64,000 nucleotides of DNA, taken from positions 684,334 through 748,333 of the forward strand of contig NZ_FMTL01000002.1 in the NCBI RefSeq assembly GCF_900099645.1, read 5' to 3'. The notes under the pieces were generated by a model. The model was given only the letters and a program-made list of their open reading frames with translations, was not told the origin of the DNA and did no database searches. Below, piece after piece: positions 47,106 to 57,514 of the stretch; position 1 is the stretch's first letter; each line of letters begins with the position of its first letter. This DNA comes from Pseudomonas peli (GTDB taxonomy: Bacteria > Pseudomonadota > Gammaproteobacteria > Pseudomonadales > Pseudomonadaceae). A program made the translations under genes and the position numbers.

Positions 47106-48371
47106 ATGACCTGTTTACGCGCGCTGTCATGTGTATGCCTTGCTCTGTTGTTGGGCGCCTGTGCTGGGCCAACGCCGCTGATGCTGATGAGTACGCCGGT
47201 GATTTATCACCAGGCTGCTATCGATCCTTTCGCCCATTTGTCACCGGCAGAATGGGTGCCCGATGTGGCACTGTTCTACGCCACTACTCGGGCGCCAGAG
47301 GGCGTGGGCTATGGCAATCGCGTCAGTCCAACCTTGCAACTGGGGCGTGCCCAGGTGCGTTTGGGCGATCAGCAGAGTGATTGGTCGCAATTGCATTCGG
47401 CTTCGGTCAGCGAGCTGCGCGCGCGTGAGCTGCCACTGAGTCTGATTGAGGCTCAGCAAACAGCGATACTGCCGGTGCAGCGGCCGGTTGATGTGCCTTT
47501 GGCGCCGGCGGTGCAGAGCTATGTCGATGCGATCAATCTGGCGCTGGACAAGGCCCGCGACAAGGAAATCATCATCTATGTGCATGGTGCAAAAGTGGAT
47601 TTTGCCAATGCCTGTGAACTGACGGGCGAGCTTGTGCATTTTGCCGGGCGCGACTTTGTCGGTCTGGCGTTCGACTGGCCGTCACACCAGAACATTGCCA
47701 GTTATCTGCTCGGCATCGATGTGAATCGCGCTCGTGATTCCAGCCAGGCGTTGGCGCAGTTGATCGAGCTGCTGGCGCGACATACCGCTGCTGAGCGGAT
47801 CAACCTGATCGCCTATAGCGCCGGTGGGCGCGTGGCATCTCTGGCGTTGCAGGCGTTCCAGAATCGTCATCCGGATTTGAATACCGCGCAGTTACAGGCG
47901 CGTTATCGGATTGGCGCGGTGGTGTTTGCCGCTGCGGATGTCCCCGAGGAAGTATTTGAAGGGCGTCTGCCGGCAATCAGTCGCGTCGCTGAACAGGTGA
48001 TGATCACCGTGTCCGATCAGGACGAGGCGCTGGATTACGCGCAGCGCCTGATGCCCGGTGGCGCGCGGATTGGCAGCAGTCGGGCCGAGCAGAGCCTGCA
48101 CCAGTTCACCCGCAGGCGGCACTTGAACAATGTCACTCTGCTGGATGTTTCCGGTAATAGCAGCGAGCGCGGCTTTGATATCGTCGGGCATCACTACTGG
48201 TACCGTCATCCCTGGGTCAGCAGTGATGTGATCTTGCTGCTGCGTACCAACCTGCCGCCGGATCAGCGAGCGCTATCTGTCACCGAGCACCCGGCAGTCT
48301 GGTACATGAATACGGACTACCCGCTGACGGTACGTGAAGCAACCCGGCGGGTACTCAAGGGGCAGTGGTAG
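47106..48371 (+). CDS. Lipoprotein alpha/beta-hydrolase, DUF900 type
   Basis: 421 residues. MTCLRALSCVCLALLLGAC carries lipobox LGAC. The DUF900-like hydrolase begins at FYATTRAPEGVGYGNRVSPT, with EIIIYVHGAKVDFANACELT (oxyanion strand), LAFDWPSHQNIASYLLGIDV and nucleophile Ser in INLIAYSAGGRVASLALQAF. The nucleophile elbow is AYSAGG, where the usual first Gly is Ala. His is expected in the C-terminal HHYWYRHPWVSSDVI. Substrate unknown; the lipid anchor places it in the envelope. Confidence 0.8.
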   Translation: MTCLRALSCVCLALLLGACAGPTPLMLMSTPVIYHQAAIDPFAHLSPAEWVPDVALFYATTRAPEGVGYGNRVSPTLQLGRAQVRLGDQQSDWSQLHSASVSELRARELPLSLIEAQQTAILPVQRPVDVPLAPAVQSYVDAINLALDKARDKEIIIYVHGAKVDFANACELTGELVHFAGRDFVGLAFDWPSHQNIASYLLGIDVNRARDSSQALAQLIELLARHTAAERINLIAYSAGGRVASLALQAFQNRHPDLNTAQLQARYRIGAVVFAAADVPEEVFEGRLPAISRVAEQVMITVSDQDEALDYAQRLMPGGARIGSSRAEQSLHQFTRRRHLNNVTLLDVSGNSSERGFDIVGHHYWYRHPWVSSDVILLLRTNLPPDQRALSVTEHPAVWYMNTDYPLTVREATRRVLKGQW

Positions 48372-48477
48372 GTGCTCTGGTCTGGCCTTAGCTGACGAAG
48401 CATGCAGCTTGTCGCAAGCAGGGTGTACGCCTGGATACGGCTATTAAAAACCAACGTAAAGCGGACGAGGAATCAGC

Positions 48478-49071
48478 ATGTTTACCCCTAAGCGTTTTGC
48501 CCTTTTAGCTCTGCTCGGCCTGCCGTTAGCGACCCTGCAGGCGGCTGAGCCATCGTTCAGCTGTACCAAGGTTGAGGCTGGCAGTATCGAGGAGCTGATT
48601 TGTCAGGCGCCTGCTCTGGCCGAGCTTGATCAGAAAATGTCGAATGTTTATCAGCAGGCGTCGGCCAAGGCCATAAACCAGCATCCACCGGTACTCAAGG
48701 CTGAGCAGAGAGGTTGGATAAAAGGCCGCAATGACTGCTGGAAGGCCGCTGACCGTGAGCAGTGCGTAGCCGAGAGCTATCGCCTGCGGATTGCCGAATT
48801 GCAGGCGCGCTACGCGTTACTGAAAGGGACCGGTCCGGTGCGTTTTCAATGCGATGGTCTGCCGGCCAAGGAAGTCATCGTCACCTACTACCCCACCGAG
48901 CCTGGGACCCTGGTGGCCGAGTTTGCTGACAGCGTGTCGTTGATGTATCAGCAGCCTGCAGCCAGCGGCAGCAAATATCAGGGGCGCAACGAATCATTCT
49001 GGGAGCACCAGGGGGAGGCGACCGTGGTGTGGGGCTATGGCTCGCCCGAGATGAAGTGTCAGGCCAAGTAA
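48478..49071 (+). CDS. Periplasmic lysozyme-inhibitor-like protein (LprI + MliC domains)
   Basis: 197 residues. MFTPKRFALLALLGLPLATL is a signal peptide. Residues about 25-115 match the LprI/DUF1311 domain: SIEELICQAPALAELDQKMS, EQRGWIKGRNDCWKAADREQ with paired cysteines. Residues 118-197 match MliC: VRFQCDGLPAKEVIVTYYPT, ending EATVVWGYGSPEMKCQAK, in which a conserved Ser/Lys loop contacts c-type lysozyme. Both domains are known lysozyme inhibitors. GAGGAATCAGC precedes the ATG. The gene stands just upstream of the cob riboswitch. Confidence 0.82.
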   Translation: MFTPKRFALLALLGLPLATLQAAEPSFSCTKVEAGSIEELICQAPALAELDQKMSNVYQQASAKAINQHPPVLKAEQRGWIKGRNDCWKAADREQCVAESYRLRIAELQARYALLKGTGPVRFQCDGLPAKEVIVTYYPTEPGTLVAEFADSVSLMYQQPAASGSKYQGRNESFWEHQGEATVVWGYGSPEMKCQAK

Positions 49072-49152
49072 CCCTGGTGGCTTAAGCAGTCTGCGCCAAA
49101 TGGCGCATTCGTTTGACGCTTAATCATGAACTCTCTAACCTTCGCGCCTTGT

Positions 49153-49352
49153 AGCAGGTGCCCCCAACGCATTGCGTGTGCGGGGTGAAACAGGGAAGTC
49201 GGTGCGCTGTGCGTGTGAACGCCCGCTATTCCGACGCTGCCCCCGCAACGGTAAGTGAGTCAAACGCCGCAAGAACCACTGTGCGTGATGCATGGGAAGG
49301 TGCGGTCGTGAGCCATTCGGCTCGCTCACAAGCCCGGAGACCGGCCTGCTGC
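49153..49352 (+). promoter_or_regulatory. Cobalamin (AdoCbl) riboswitch
   Basis: Conserved blocks appear in the right order: AGGTGCCCC, GGTGAAACAGGGAAGTCGGTG, CGCTGCCCCCGCAACGGTAA, a GGGAAGGTGCG element, and the B12-box AAGCCCGGAGACCGGCC near the end. Cobalamin binding normally shuts off the downstream genes. The interval 49072-49472 holds this element; the remaining 120 bases to cobO include GCATCGCGGAGGGCGATGG, which may form the expression-platform hairpin. Confidence 0.93.
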
Positions 49353-49472
49353 AGTCCACGGCATCGCGGAGGGCGATGGCTGGCGTGTGGTGTGCGCTGT
49401 GCGCAGGCCCGCGCTTTCCCTATCCCCGCATGCTTTTTCCAGCCAGATCGCCCTGTGGCGGTGGAGCATGCG

Positions 49473-50084
49473 ATGACTGAATCGATTGAACGTGACGCCC
49501 GGCACAAGGCGCGCATGGCCCGCAAGAAAGCCCTTATCGATGAAAAGATTGCCCAAGCCCAGGATGAGTACGGCCTGCTGCTGGTGCACAGCGGCAATGG
49601 CAAGGGCAAGAGCAGCAGCGCTTTCGGCATGGTCGCCCGCGCCCTGGGCCACGGCCTCAAAGTGGGCGTGGTGCAATTTATCAAGGGTGCAGCCAGCACT
49701 GGCGAAGAAGCCTTCTTTCGCCGTTTTCCCGATGAAGTCAGCTACCACGTGATGGGCGAGGGCTTTACTTGGGAGACCCAGGATCGCCAGCGTGATATCG
49801 ACAAGGCGCGCGAAGCCTGGACGGTGGCGGCGCAGCTACTGAATGACCCGGCCATCGGTCTGGTGGTGCTCGACGAGCTGAATATCGCCCTGAAGTACGG
49901 TTATCTGGAACTCGACGCGGTGCTCGCCGACATCGAAGCGCGGCCGCTGCTACAGCATGTGGTGGTAACCGGTCGCGGCGCGTTGCCGGGCATGATCGAG
50001 GCAGCGGATACCGTGACCGAGATGAGCCTGGTCAAGCATGCGTTCAAGGCCGGGGTTAAGGCGCAGAAGGGCGTGGAGTTTTGA
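49473..50084 (+). CDS. cobO: Cob(I)yrinate a,c-diamide adenosyltransferase
   Basis: 203 residues from ATG 49473 (GGAG seven bases upstream); the open frame to the left is riboswitch RNA, not protein. P-loop LLLVHSGNGKGKSSSAFGMV, then VGVVQFIKGAASTGEEAFFR, IGLVVLDELNIALKYGYLEL and HVVVTGRGALPGMIEAADTV identify the CobA/CobO/BtuR family. It adenosylates cob(I)yrinate a,c-diamide (or cobalamin) with ATP. First gene of the ten-gene operon controlled by the riboswitch; its stop overlaps cobB by four bases. Confidence 0.95.
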   Translation: MTESIERDARHKARMARKKALIDEKIAQAQDEYGLLLVHSGNGKGKSSSAFGMVARALGHGLKVGVVQFIKGAASTGEEAFFRRFPDEVSYHVMGEGFTWETQDRQRDIDKAREAWTVAAQLLNDPAIGLVVLDELNIALKYGYLELDAVLADIEARPLLQHVVVTGRGALPGMIEAADTVTEMSLVKHAFKAGVKAQKGVEF

Positions 50085-51388
50085 ACAGCGCCCACTCTTG
50101 CCCCGCGTTATTGATCGCTGCACCGGCCTCCGGTCAGGGTAAAACCACGGTCACCGCTGCCTTGGCGCGCTTGCATGCACGCCAGGGCAAGCGCGTGCGG
50201 GTGTTCAAATGCGGCCCGGACTTTCTTGACCCGATGATTCTTGCTCGCGCCAGCGGCGCGCCGGTGTATCAGCTCGATCTGTGGATGGTCGGTGAAGCCG
50301 AGAGCCGTCGTCTGCTCTGGGAGGCGGCGGGTGACGCCGACCTGATTCTGATTGAAGGGGTGATGGGCCTGTTCGATGGCACGCCTTCGGCAGCCGACCT
50401 GGCCCGGCACTTTGGTGTGCCGGTGCTAGCGGTGATTGATGGTTCGGCGATGGCGCAGACCTTTGGCGCTATGGCCCATGGACTGGCGACCTTCCAGGCG
50501 GATTTGCCATTCTCTGGCGTGCTCGGTAACCGGGTTGGCAGCGCGCGGCATGGCGAGATTCTGCGTGATGCGCTGCCAGCCTCGATCCGCTGGTACGGCG
50601 CGCTACCGCGCAGCGCCGAGGTCGGTTTACCGAGTCGTCATTTGGGACTGGTGCAGGCGGGCGAACTGCTCGACCTGGATGCGCGTCTGGATGCCGCCGC
50701 CGATGCCTTGGCTGCCAGTGCCGATACCAGTCTGCCGCCGCCCGTCAGCTTCGCCGCGCCTGAGTCTTGTGGTATTGAACCCTTGCTCAAAGGTGTGCGC
50801 ATTGGCGTTGCACGCGACAGCGCTTTTGCCTTTCTCTATCAGGCCAACCTCGATTTGCTGCGCGCACTGGGTGCCGAATTGCAGTTCTTTTCGCCGCTTA
50901 CAGATGAGCAGTTGCCGGATGTCGACAGCCTGTACCTGCCTGGCGGTTACCCAGAGCTGCATCTGGAGCAACTTGAAGCTAACCAGCACATGGCCGAGGC
51001 AATCCGCGCTCACCACGAGGCAGGCAAACCGATCCACGCCGAGTGCGGCGGCATGCTCTATCTGCTCGATAAACTGACAGACAAGCAGGGCGCCAGCGGG
51101 CAGATGCTCGGTTTGTTAAACGGCGAGGCGACCCTGCAACCACGCATGACCGCCATGGCTCTGCAACAGGCTGAACTGCCAGAAGGGCTGCTGCGCGGCC
51201 ATAGCTTCCACTACTCGGCGCTCAGCAGTGAACTGCAACCACTGACCCGTGGTGAGTGCCCGAACTACAAGCGCACCAGTGAGGCGGTCTATCGTCAGGG
51301 GCGGATGACCGCCTCCTATATTCACTTCTATCTGCCGTCCGACCCGGTTGCCGCTGCTGCACTGTTTTGTCCCGGTGCGCCGGCATGA
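50081..51388 (+). CDS. cobB: Cobyrinate a,c-diamide synthase
   Basis: 435 residues. N-terminal dethiobiotin-synthetase-like ATPase: LLIAAPASGQGKTTVTAALA, FKCGPDFLDPMILARASG, LILIEGVMGLFDGTPSAADL. C-terminal glutaminase class I-like domain: LPGGYPELHLEQLEANQHMA and AECGGMLYLLDKL with the catalytic Cys. It amidates carboxylates a and c of (hydrogeno)cobyrinic acid with glutamine and ATP. The start is a TTG or GTG-type codon at 50081 overlapping the end of cobO. Confidence 0.95.
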   Translation: MNSAHSCPALLIAAPASGQGKTTVTAALARLHARQGKRVRVFKCGPDFLDPMILARASGAPVYQLDLWMVGEAESRRLLWEAAGDADLILIEGVMGLFDGTPSAADLARHFGVPVLAVIDGSAMAQTFGAMAHGLATFQADLPFSGVLGNRVGSARHGEILRDALPASIRWYGALPRSAEVGLPSRHLGLVQAGELLDLDARLDAAADALAASADTSLPPPVSFAAPESCGIEPLLKGVRIGVARDSAFAFLYQANLDLLRALGAELQFFSPLTDEQLPDVDSLYLPGGYPELHLEQLEANQHMAEAIRAHHEAGKPIHAECGGMLYLLDKLTDKQGASGQMLGLLNGEATLQPRMTAMALQQAELPEGLLRGHSFHYSALSSELQPLTRGECPNYKRTSEAVYRQGRMTASYIHFYLPSDPVAAAALFCPGAPA

Positions 51389-52032
51389 GCGAGCAGGCTT
51401 TCAGTCCCGAGGAGCGTGCGGCGGTATACCGCGCCATCGCTGAGCGCCGCGATATGCGCCATTTCAGCGGTGGCGAGGTGGCTCCCGAGTTGCTCGCGCG
51501 CTTGCTCGAGGCTGCGCATCAGGCGCCGAGCGTGGGCTTGATGCAGCCCTGGCGATTTATTCGCATCACTCGTCCGGCCTTGCGCGAAGCGATCCACGGT
51601 CTGGTAGAGGAGGAGCGCACGCGCACCGCCGAAGCCTTGGGCGAGCGCAGCGACGAGTTTATGCGGCTGAAAGTCGAGGGTATTCGCGACTGCGCCGAGC
51701 TGTTGGTTGTGGCCCTGATGGATGGGCGTGAGGCTCATGTGTTTGGCCGCCGCACCTTGCCCGAGATGGACCTAGCGTCCCTGGCCTGCGCGATTCAGAA
51801 CCTCTGGCTGGCGGCTCGTGCAGAGGGTTTGGGCATGGGCTGGGTGTCGCTGTTCGAGCCCCAGGCCCTGGCGGATTTGCTCAACATGCCAACCGGTAGC
51901 AAACCGTTAGCGGTGCTGTGCCTGGGGCCGGTGACGGAATTCTATGAGGCGCCGATGCTGGTGCAGCAGGGTTGGGCTGAGCCTCGGCCGCTCAGCGAGT
52001 TGCTGTTCGAGAATCAGTGGAGCACGCCATGA
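51385..52032 (+). CDS. bluB: 5,6-dimethylbenzimidazole synthase
   Basis: 215 residues from ATG 51385, overlapping the cobB stop. A nitroreductase-fold flavoprotein: [60 protein letters not shown] and [18 protein letters not shown] are BluB hallmarks. BluB cleaves reduced FMN with oxygen to make 5,6-dimethylbenzimidazole, the lower ligand of cobalamin. Its presence in the operon implies oxygen-dependent synthesis of authentic B12. Confidence 0.93.
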   Translation: MSEQAFSPEERAAVYRAIAERRDMRHFSGGEVAPELLARLLEAAHQAPSVGLMQPWRFIRITRPALREAIHGLVEEERTRTAEALGERSDEFMRLKVEGIRDCAELLVVALMDGREAHVFGRRTLPEMDLASLACAIQNLWLAARAEGLGMGWVSLFEPQALADLLNMPTGSKPLAVLCLGPVTEFYEAPMLVQQGWAEPRPLSELLFENQWSTP

Positions 52033-52937
52033 GTCTGGTACTGAGTACCTGCGCCGGGATCGTTCTGGATGCGATTTTTGGCGAACCCAAGGGCTGGCAC
52101 CCGCTCGTGGCCTTTGGTCGTATGGCCGAGCGTATCGAGCAACGCTTCAATCCGGCGGGCGGCGGTTGGCGCAGCCATGGCGTCAGCGCCTGGTGCCTGG
52201 CGGTATTGCCGCTGACCCTGCTGGCCTGGCTGTTGAGTGAGATCAGCGGGCTGGGTTGGGCGGTGGAGATCATGGCCTTGTATGCCGCCTTGGGCCTGAA
52301 AAGCCTGGGCGAGCATGCCATGCCAGTGGCGCAGGCGCTGCGTCTGGGAGATTTGCGCCTGGCCCGCGAGCGGGTTGGCTATATGGTCAGCCGCAATACC
52401 GCGCAACTGGATGCCACAGGTGTGGCCCGCGCTGGCAGCGAATCGGTGCTTGAGAACGGCAGCGACGCGGTGTTCGCCGCGCTGCTCTGGTTTGTGTTGG
52501 CTGGCGCACCGGGGGTGGTGCTGTATCGCCTGAGCAATACCCTGGACGCCATGTGGGGCTATCGCAATGAGCGCTTTGAACGCTTCGGCTGGGCCGCGGC
52601 GAAGATCGACGATGCACTCAATTACCTGCCTGCGCGGCTGGTAGCCTTGACCTACGCGCTGCTGGGTAAAACCTTGTTGGCGCTGCGTTGCTGGCGCACT
52701 CAGGCGCCGCTGTGGGACAGCCCGAATGCTGGCCCCGTGATGGCAGCGGGTGCAGGTGCCTTGGGCATCAGCCTGGGCGGAGCGGCGGAATATCACGGTG
52801 AGGTGCATGTGCGGTCTGATCTGGGTGCGGGGCCGCCGCCCCGGGCGCGGGATATCGAACGGGCAGTCAATCTGGTCTACGGCGGCGTGCTGCTGTGGCT
52901 GGCGCTGCTACTGCTGTGGGGGCTGTTTTATGCTTGA
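52029..52937 (+). CDS. cbiB: Adenosylcobinamide-phosphate synthase (CobD/CbiB)
   Basis: 302 residues from ATG 52029, overlapping bluB (ATGA). An integral membrane protein: [20 protein letters not shown] at the start, [20 protein letters not shown] and [20 protein letters not shown] in the middle, [20 protein letters not shown] and the [14 protein letters not shown] C-terminus ([20 protein letters not shown]). It attaches aminopropanol phosphate to cobyric acid. In the Pseudomonas denitrificans nomenclature it is CobD. It partners the decarboxylase encoded next. Confidence 0.94.
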   Translation: MSLVLSTCAGIVLDAIFGEPKGWHPLVAFGRMAERIEQRFNPAGGGWRSHGVSAWCLAVLPLTLLAWLLSEISGLGWAVEIMALYAALGLKSLGEHAMPVAQALRLGDLRLARERVGYMVSRNTAQLDATGVARAGSESVLENGSDAVFAALLWFVLAGAPGVVLYRLSNTLDAMWGYRNERFERFGWAAAKIDDALNYLPARLVALTYALLGKTLLALRCWRTQAPLWDSPNAGPVMAAGAGALGISLGGAAEYHGEVHVRSDLGAGPPPRARDIERAVNLVYGGVLLWLALLLLWGLFYA

Positions 52938-53922
52938 ACATGGTGGTCGCCTGCGCGCGGCCTCGCTGCGTTATGGCATAGCCCTGGCGGAGTGGCTGGA
53001 TTTGTCCACCGGCATTGCGCCCTACGGCTGGCCCTTGCCCGCCATTCCGGCCAGTGCCTGGACACGCTTGCCCGAGCAGCAGGACGGTCTGGAAATCGCG
53101 GCGCGCGATTACTACGGCGTCGCCAACCTGCTACCGGTGGCGGGTTCGCAAGCCGCCATTCAGACGCTGCCGCGTCTGCTGCGGCACGTCACTGTGGGCA
53201 TTGTTTCACCCGCTTATGCCGAGCATGCGGCGGCCTGGCAGCGCGAAGGGCATCGTTTGCTGGAACTCAGCGAAGGAGCCATCGAGCGAGCGCTGGAGCG
53301 CATCGATGTGCTGTTGCTGGTCAACCCGAATAACCCCACCGGCCGCTGTATTGAACCTGCGCGTTTGCTGGAGTGGCATCGGCGGTTGGCCGAGCGGGGC
53401 GGCTGGCTGGTGGTGGACGAGGCCTTTATCGATTGCGCGCCGGCATTCAGCCTGGCGGCGTTCAGTGAGTTGCCCGGGTTGATCGTGCTGCGCTCGTTTG
53501 GCAAATTTTTCGGTTTGGCGGGCATTCGTCTGGGTTTTGTCCTGGCGCAACCGCAGCTGCTGGCGCAACTGGCCGAATTGCTTGGCCCCTGGACCATCAG
53601 CGGACCGAGCCGCGTGGTGGCCACGGCGTTGTTGCAGGACATGGCTGGTCAGCAGGCGCAACGTGAGCGGTTGTTCGCCGATGGTGAACGTCTTGCGGCG
53701 CTGTTGGCTGCGCATGGGTTCAGCCCCACAGGTGGTTGCGCGTTGTTCCAGTTCTGTTGCACACCGCAGGCTGCCTTGCTACATGAGTTTCTCGCCCTGC
53801 AAGGCATCCTTACCCGCCTGTTTGAAAAGCCGCTGAGCCTGCGTTTTGGTTTGCCACCGGATGAAGCCGGCTGGCAGCGTTTGCAGCAGGCGCTGGCGGT
53901 CTTCGCTAGAGAGCTGACATGA
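52930..53922 (+). CDS. cobC: Threonine-phosphate decarboxylase (CobC/CobD-Salmonella)
   Basis: 330 residues from ATG 52930, overlapping cbiB by eight bases. A PLP-dependent fold-I enzyme resembling histidinol-phosphate aminotransferases: [66 protein letters not shown], and PLP lysine in [20 protein letters not shown]. It makes aminopropanol phosphate from threonine phosphate for the nucleotide-loop linker. The longer frame starting near 52750 overlaps cbiB and is rejected. Confidence 0.92.
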   Translation: MLEHGGRLRAASLRYGIALAEWLDLSTGIAPYGWPLPAIPASAWTRLPEQQDGLEIAARDYYGVANLLPVAGSQAAIQTLPRLLRHVTVGIVSPAYAEHAAAWQREGHRLLELSEGAIERALERIDVLLLVNPNNPTGRCIEPARLLEWHRRLAERGGWLVVDEAFIDCAPAFSLAAFSELPGLIVLRSFGKFFGLAGIRLGFVLAQPQLLAQLAELLGPWTISGPSRVVATALLQDMAGQQAQRERLFADGERLAALLAAHGFSPTGGCALFQFCCTPQAALLHEFLALQGILTRLFEKPLSLRFGLPPDEAGWQRLQQALAVFARELT

Positions 53923-55376
53923 GCACACTGATGGTGCAGGGCACCACCTCCGATGCTGGCAAAAGCACCCTGGTCACTGCGCTATGCCGCTGGCTTAAGC
54001 GCCAGGGCGTTAGCGTGGTGCCGTTCAAACCGCAGAATATGGCGCTCAATTCAGCCGTCACCGCCGACGGTGGCGAAATCGGCCGCGCCCAGGCAGTACA
54101 GGCACAAGCCGCCGGGCTGGCGCCGCATACCGATATGAATCCGGTGCTGCTCAAGCCCAATAGCGACACCGGCGCCCAGGTGATCATCCACGGCCGCGCC
54201 CTCAGCAGCATGGATGCCGTGGCATACCACGATTACAAAAAGGTGGCGATGCAGGCGGTGCTGCAGTCGCACCAGCGTCTGAGCGCCGCTTATCCGGTGG
54301 TGATGGTGGAGGGCGCCGGTTCGCCAGCGGAGATCAACCTGCGCGCCGGCGATATCGCCAATATGGGCTTTGCCGAGGCGGTGGATTGCCCGGTGATCCT
54401 GATTGCCGATATCGACAAGGGCGGGGTGTTTGCCCATCTGGTCGGCACCCTGGCGTTGCTTTCCGAGAGCGAGCAGGCGCGGGTCCAGGGTTTTGTGATC
54501 AACCGCTTTCGCGGTGATATCGCCCTGCTGCAACCGGGGCTGGATTGGCTGGAGCAGCGCACCGGCAAACCGGTACTGGGCGTATTGCCTTATCTGATGG
54601 ATTTCCATCTGGAGGCCGAGGACGCCATTGATATTCGCCAGAGCGCCAAGACGGCCGAGCGGATCAAGGTGGTGGTACCGGTGTTGCCCCGCATCAGCAA
54701 CCACACCGATTTCGATCCGCTGCGCCTGCATCCGCAGGTCGAGCTGACCTTTGTCGGCCCGGGCCAGGCCATTCCTGCGGCCGACCTGATTATCCTGCCC
54801 GGCTCGAAAAGCGTACGCAGCGATCTGGCGTTCCTACGTGAGCAGGGCTGGCCGGCAGTCCTTAACAAACACTTGCGCTATGGCGGCAAGTTACTGGGTA
54901 TCTGCGGTGGGCTGCAGATGCTCGGCCATCAGATTGATGATCCGCATGGGCTGGAAGGCGCGGCAGGTTTCAGCCCTGGGTTGGGGCTTCTGGATTTCCA
55001 CACGGTGCTGGAGCCGGAGAAGCAGCTGCGCAATGTACGCGGCCAGCTGTGTCTGGAAAATGCCGCGGTCAGTGGTTATGAAATTCATGCTGGGGTCAGC
55101 TCTGGCCCGGGGTTGAACGCGGCTGTACGACTCGATGATGGCCGCAGCGACGGCGCGCTGAGCGCTGATGGCCAGGTGCTCGGCACCTATTTGCACGGCC
55201 TGTTTGAAACCCCGGAGGCGTGCAGCGCCTTGCTGCGCTGGGCGGGGCTGCGTGACGTGCAGGCGGTGGATTACCACGCCCTGCGTGAGCGTGATATCGA
55301 GCGCCTGGCCGATCTGGTCGAGGCGCATCTGGATACGGCCCGGCTGCGCGAGTTATGTGGAGTAGGTCATGCATGA
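53919..55376 (+). CDS. cobQ: Cobyric acid synthase
   Basis: 485 residues. N-terminal ATPase [20 protein letters not shown] and [41 protein letters not shown]-terminal glutaminase domain with [20 protein letters not shown] and catalytic Cys in [15 protein letters not shown]. It adds four amide groups (b, d, e, g) to adenosylcobyrinate a,c-diamide. Overlaps cobC by four bases and cobU by eight. Confidence 0.96.
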   Translation: MSTLMVQGTTSDAGKSTLVTALCRWLKRQGVSVVPFKPQNMALNSAVTADGGEIGRAQAVQAQAAGLAPHTDMNPVLLKPNSDTGAQVIIHGRALSSMDAVAYHDYKKVAMQAVLQSHQRLSAAYPVVMVEGAGSPAEINLRAGDIANMGFAEAVDCPVILIADIDKGGVFAHLVGTLALLSESEQARVQGFVINRFRGDIALLQPGLDWLEQRTGKPVLGVLPYLMDFHLEAEDAIDIRQSAKTAERIKVVVPVLPRISNHTDFDPLRLHPQVELTFVGPGQAIPAADLIILPGSKSVRSDLAFLREQGWPAVLNKHLRYGGKLLGICGGLQMLGHQIDDPHGLEGAAGFSPGLGLLDFHTVLEPEKQLRNVRGQLCLENAAVSGYEIHAGVSSGPGLNAAVRLDDGRSDGALSADGQVLGTYLHGLFETPEACSALLRWAGLRDVQAVDYHALRERDIERLADLVEAHLDTARLRELCGVGHA

Positions 55377-55890
55377 ACTGATTCTCGGCGGTGCTCGCTC
55401 TGGCAAAAGTCGTCTCGCCGAGCGTTTGGCGGCCGAATCCGGCCTGGCCGTGACTTATATCGCCACCAGTCAGCCGCTCGATGGCGAGATGAGTGTACGG
55501 GTTCAGCAGCACCGTGCGCGTCGCCCTGCGCACTGGGGACTGGTGGAAGAGCCTGTGGCTCTGGCCCGAGTGCTGCGTGAACAGGCGGGTGCCGACAAGT
55601 GTCTGCTGGTCGATTGCCTGACGCTGTGGCTGACCAACTTGTTAATGCTCGATGATCCGGCGCGCCTGAGCGCCGAGCGCGATGCGTTGCTGGATTGCCT
55701 CAGCGACTTGCCGGGGCGGCTTCTGCTGGTCAGCAATGAGACCGGCCTGGGCGTGGTGCCGCTGGGCGAGCTGACCCGGCGTTATGTTGATGAGGCCGGC
55801 TGGTTGCACCAGGCCCTGGCCGAACGCTGTGAGCGTGTGGTGTTTACCGTGGCGGGTCTGCCGATGGTTCTCAAAGGAGAGGCGCTGTGA
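55369..55890 (+). CDS. cobU: Adenosylcobinamide kinase / GTP guanylyltransferase
   Basis: 173 residues. P-loop [20 protein letters not shown] at the N-terminus, [20 protein letters not shown] with the His that becomes guanylylated, [15 protein letters not shown] and [20 protein letters not shown]. The bifunctional enzyme phosphorylates adenosylcobinamide and then forms the GDP derivative. Called CobP in Pseudomonas nomenclature. Start overlaps cobQ and stop overlaps cobT by four bases. Confidence 0.95.
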   Translation: MHELILGGARSGKSRLAERLAAESGLAVTYIATSQPLDGEMSVRVQQHRARRPAHWGLVEEPVALARVLREQAGADKCLLVDCLTLWLTNLLMLDDPARLSAERDALLDCLSDLPGRLLLVSNETGLGVVPLGELTRRYVDEAGWLHQALAERCERVVFTVAGLPMVLKGEAL

Positions 55891-56942
55891 GTGAGCAATG
55901 GTGGCAGCAGGGCTGTCAGGCGTTGGACAGGCCTGCGCGCAACACCGCCGAGGCGCGGCAGCAGCAGCTGACCAAGCCGGCCGGCTCCCTCGGCCAGCTG
56001 GAGCAGCTGGCGATTGAGCTGGCGGCCATGCAAGGCAGCCAGCGGCCGCAGGTCGACCGGCTATGGATCAGCATTTTTGCCGGTGACCATGGTGTGGTCG
56101 CTGAAGGGGTTTCGGCATTCCCCCAAGCCGTCACCGGGCAGATGCTGCGCAACTTCGTCAATGGAGGTGCGGCGATCAGCGTACTGGCCAAACAATTGGG
56201 CGCGACGCTTGAGGTGATCGACCTGGGTACCGCGCTGCTGTTGGAACCGCTGCGCGGCGTGCGTCATTTGCATCTCGGTGAAGGTACGCAGAATTTCGTC
56301 CAAGGCCCGGCGATGACTGCCGCGCAGTTACTGCAGGCCCTGGCTGCCGGCCAAGCCAGCGTGCAGCGTGCCTGTGAAGCTGGCAGCCAGCTGTTTATCG
56401 GCGGCGAGATGGGCATCGGCAATACCACTGCCGCCACAGCCATGGCCTGCCTGCTGCTGGAGTGTCCGGCGCAAGAGTTGGTCGGCCCCGGCACCGGCCT
56501 GGATAGCGCGGGTGTGGCGCATAAAGCCAAGGTCATCGAGGCAGCCCTGGCCTTGCATCGCCCGGCGATCAGCGACCCCATCGATATCCTGCAGCGCCTC
56601 GGCGGCTTTGAGATTGCGGCGCTGAGCGGCGCTTATCTGGCTTGCGCGCAGCGGGGCATCACTGCACTGGTGGATGGGTTTATCTGCAGCGTGGCCGCGC
56701 TCATGGCGGTGCGCCTGAATCCGGCTTGCCGCGACTGGCTGTTGTTTGCTCACAGCGGCGCCGAGCCCGGCCATCAGCGGGTGCTCAAGGCGCTGCAGGC
56801 CGAGCCGCTGCTTGATCTGGGCCTGCGTCTGGGCGAGGGCAGTGGCGCGGCTTTGGCGGTGCCACTGCTGCAACTGGCCTGCAGCCTGCACAACGACATG
56901 GCCACCTTTGCCGAGGCGGCGGTAGCCGAGCGTCCGCTATGA
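55887..56942 (+). CDS. cobT: Nicotinate-nucleotide-dimethylbenzimidazole phosphoribosyltransferase
   Basis: 351 residues. Signatures: [80 protein letters not shown] and the catalytic Glu expected in [20 protein letters not shown]. It transfers ribose phosphate from nicotinate mononucleotide to dimethylbenzimidazole, giving alpha-ribazole phosphate. In Pseudomonas nomenclature it is CobU. It uses the product of BluB from the same operon. Confidence 0.95.
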   Translation: MSEQWWQQGCQALDRPARNTAEARQQQLTKPAGSLGQLEQLAIELAAMQGSQRPQVDRLWISIFAGDHGVVAEGVSAFPQAVTGQMLRNFVNGGAAISVLAKQLGATLEVIDLGTALLLEPLRGVRHLHLGEGTQNFVQGPAMTAAQLLQALAAGQASVQRACEAGSQLFIGGEMGIGNTTAATAMACLLLECPAQELVGPGTGLDSAGVAHKAKVIEAALALHRPAISDPIDILQRLGGFEIAALSGAYLACAQRGITALVDGFICSVAALMAVRLNPACRDWLLFAHSGAEPGHQRVLKALQAEPLLDLGLRLGEGSGAALAVPLLQLACSLHNDMATFAEAAVAERPL

Positions 56943-57514
56943 CGGTCTATCTGGAACTGCTGCGTCACGGTGAAACCGAACTGGGCGGCGGCCTGCGCGG
57001 TAGCCTCGACGATGCCCTGACCGAAACCGGTTGGGCGCAGCTGCGCGCGGCGGTGGCTGACGGCAGCCGCTGGGACCGCTTGATCAGCTCGCCCTTGCAG
57101 CGCTGCGCGCGCTTTGCCGAAGAGCTGGCCGCGCAGCATGGCGTGCCACTCAGTCTGGAGCCTGATCTGCAGGAACTGCATTTCGGCGCGTGGGAAGGGC
57201 GCAGTACCGCCGAGCTGATGCAGACCAACGCAGAAGAGTTGGGCCGTTTCTGGAACGATCCCTATGGTTTCACCCCGCCCGAAGGCGAGACCTTGCTGGC
57301 CTTCGAGGCGCGGATACTGAGTGCCTTGCAACGCTTGCAGGCCCGGTATGCCGGCGAGCGCTTGTTGCTGGTCACCCACGGTGGGGTGATTCGCCTGCTG
57401 CTGGCGCGTGCCCGTGGCTTGCCGCGCAATGATCTGCTGCAGGTTGCTGTGGGCCATGCCGAGCGCTATCAACTGTGCCTGGATGAACAAGGCGAGCTGT
57501 GGGAGCGCGCATGA
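56939..57514 (+). CDS. Alpha-ribazole phosphatase-like histidine phosphatase
   Basis: 191 residues of the histidine phosphatase (phosphoglycerate-mutase-like) superfamily. Catalytic motif [20 protein letters not shown] with the RHG core, [35 protein letters not shown] and second His in [20 protein letters not shown]. In this operon it is best read as the enzyme that dephosphorylates alpha-ribazole phosphate or adenosylcobalamin phosphate (CobC in Salmonella naming). No symbol is given because cobC is used for the decarboxylase in Pseudomonas nomenclature. It overlaps cobT and cobS by four bases each. Confidence 0.9.
   Translation: MTVYLELLRHGETELGGGLRGSLDDALTETGWAQLRAAVADGSRWDRLISSPLQRCARFAEELAAQHGVPLSLEPDLQELHFGAWEGRSTAELMQTNAEELGRFWNDPYGFTPPEGETLLAFEARILSALQRLQARYAGERLLLVTHGGVIRLLLARARGLPRNDLLQVAVGHAERYQLCLDEQGELWERA

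Noticed and set aside
49158..49472. N-terminal extension of cobO
   Set aside because: This stretch is the cobalamin riboswitch; the ribosome site and family start are at 49473.
52750..52929. N-terminal extension of the threonine-phosphate decarboxylase
   Set aside because: It overlaps cbiB in another frame; ATG 52930 gives the family length and the same overlap pattern as its neighbours.
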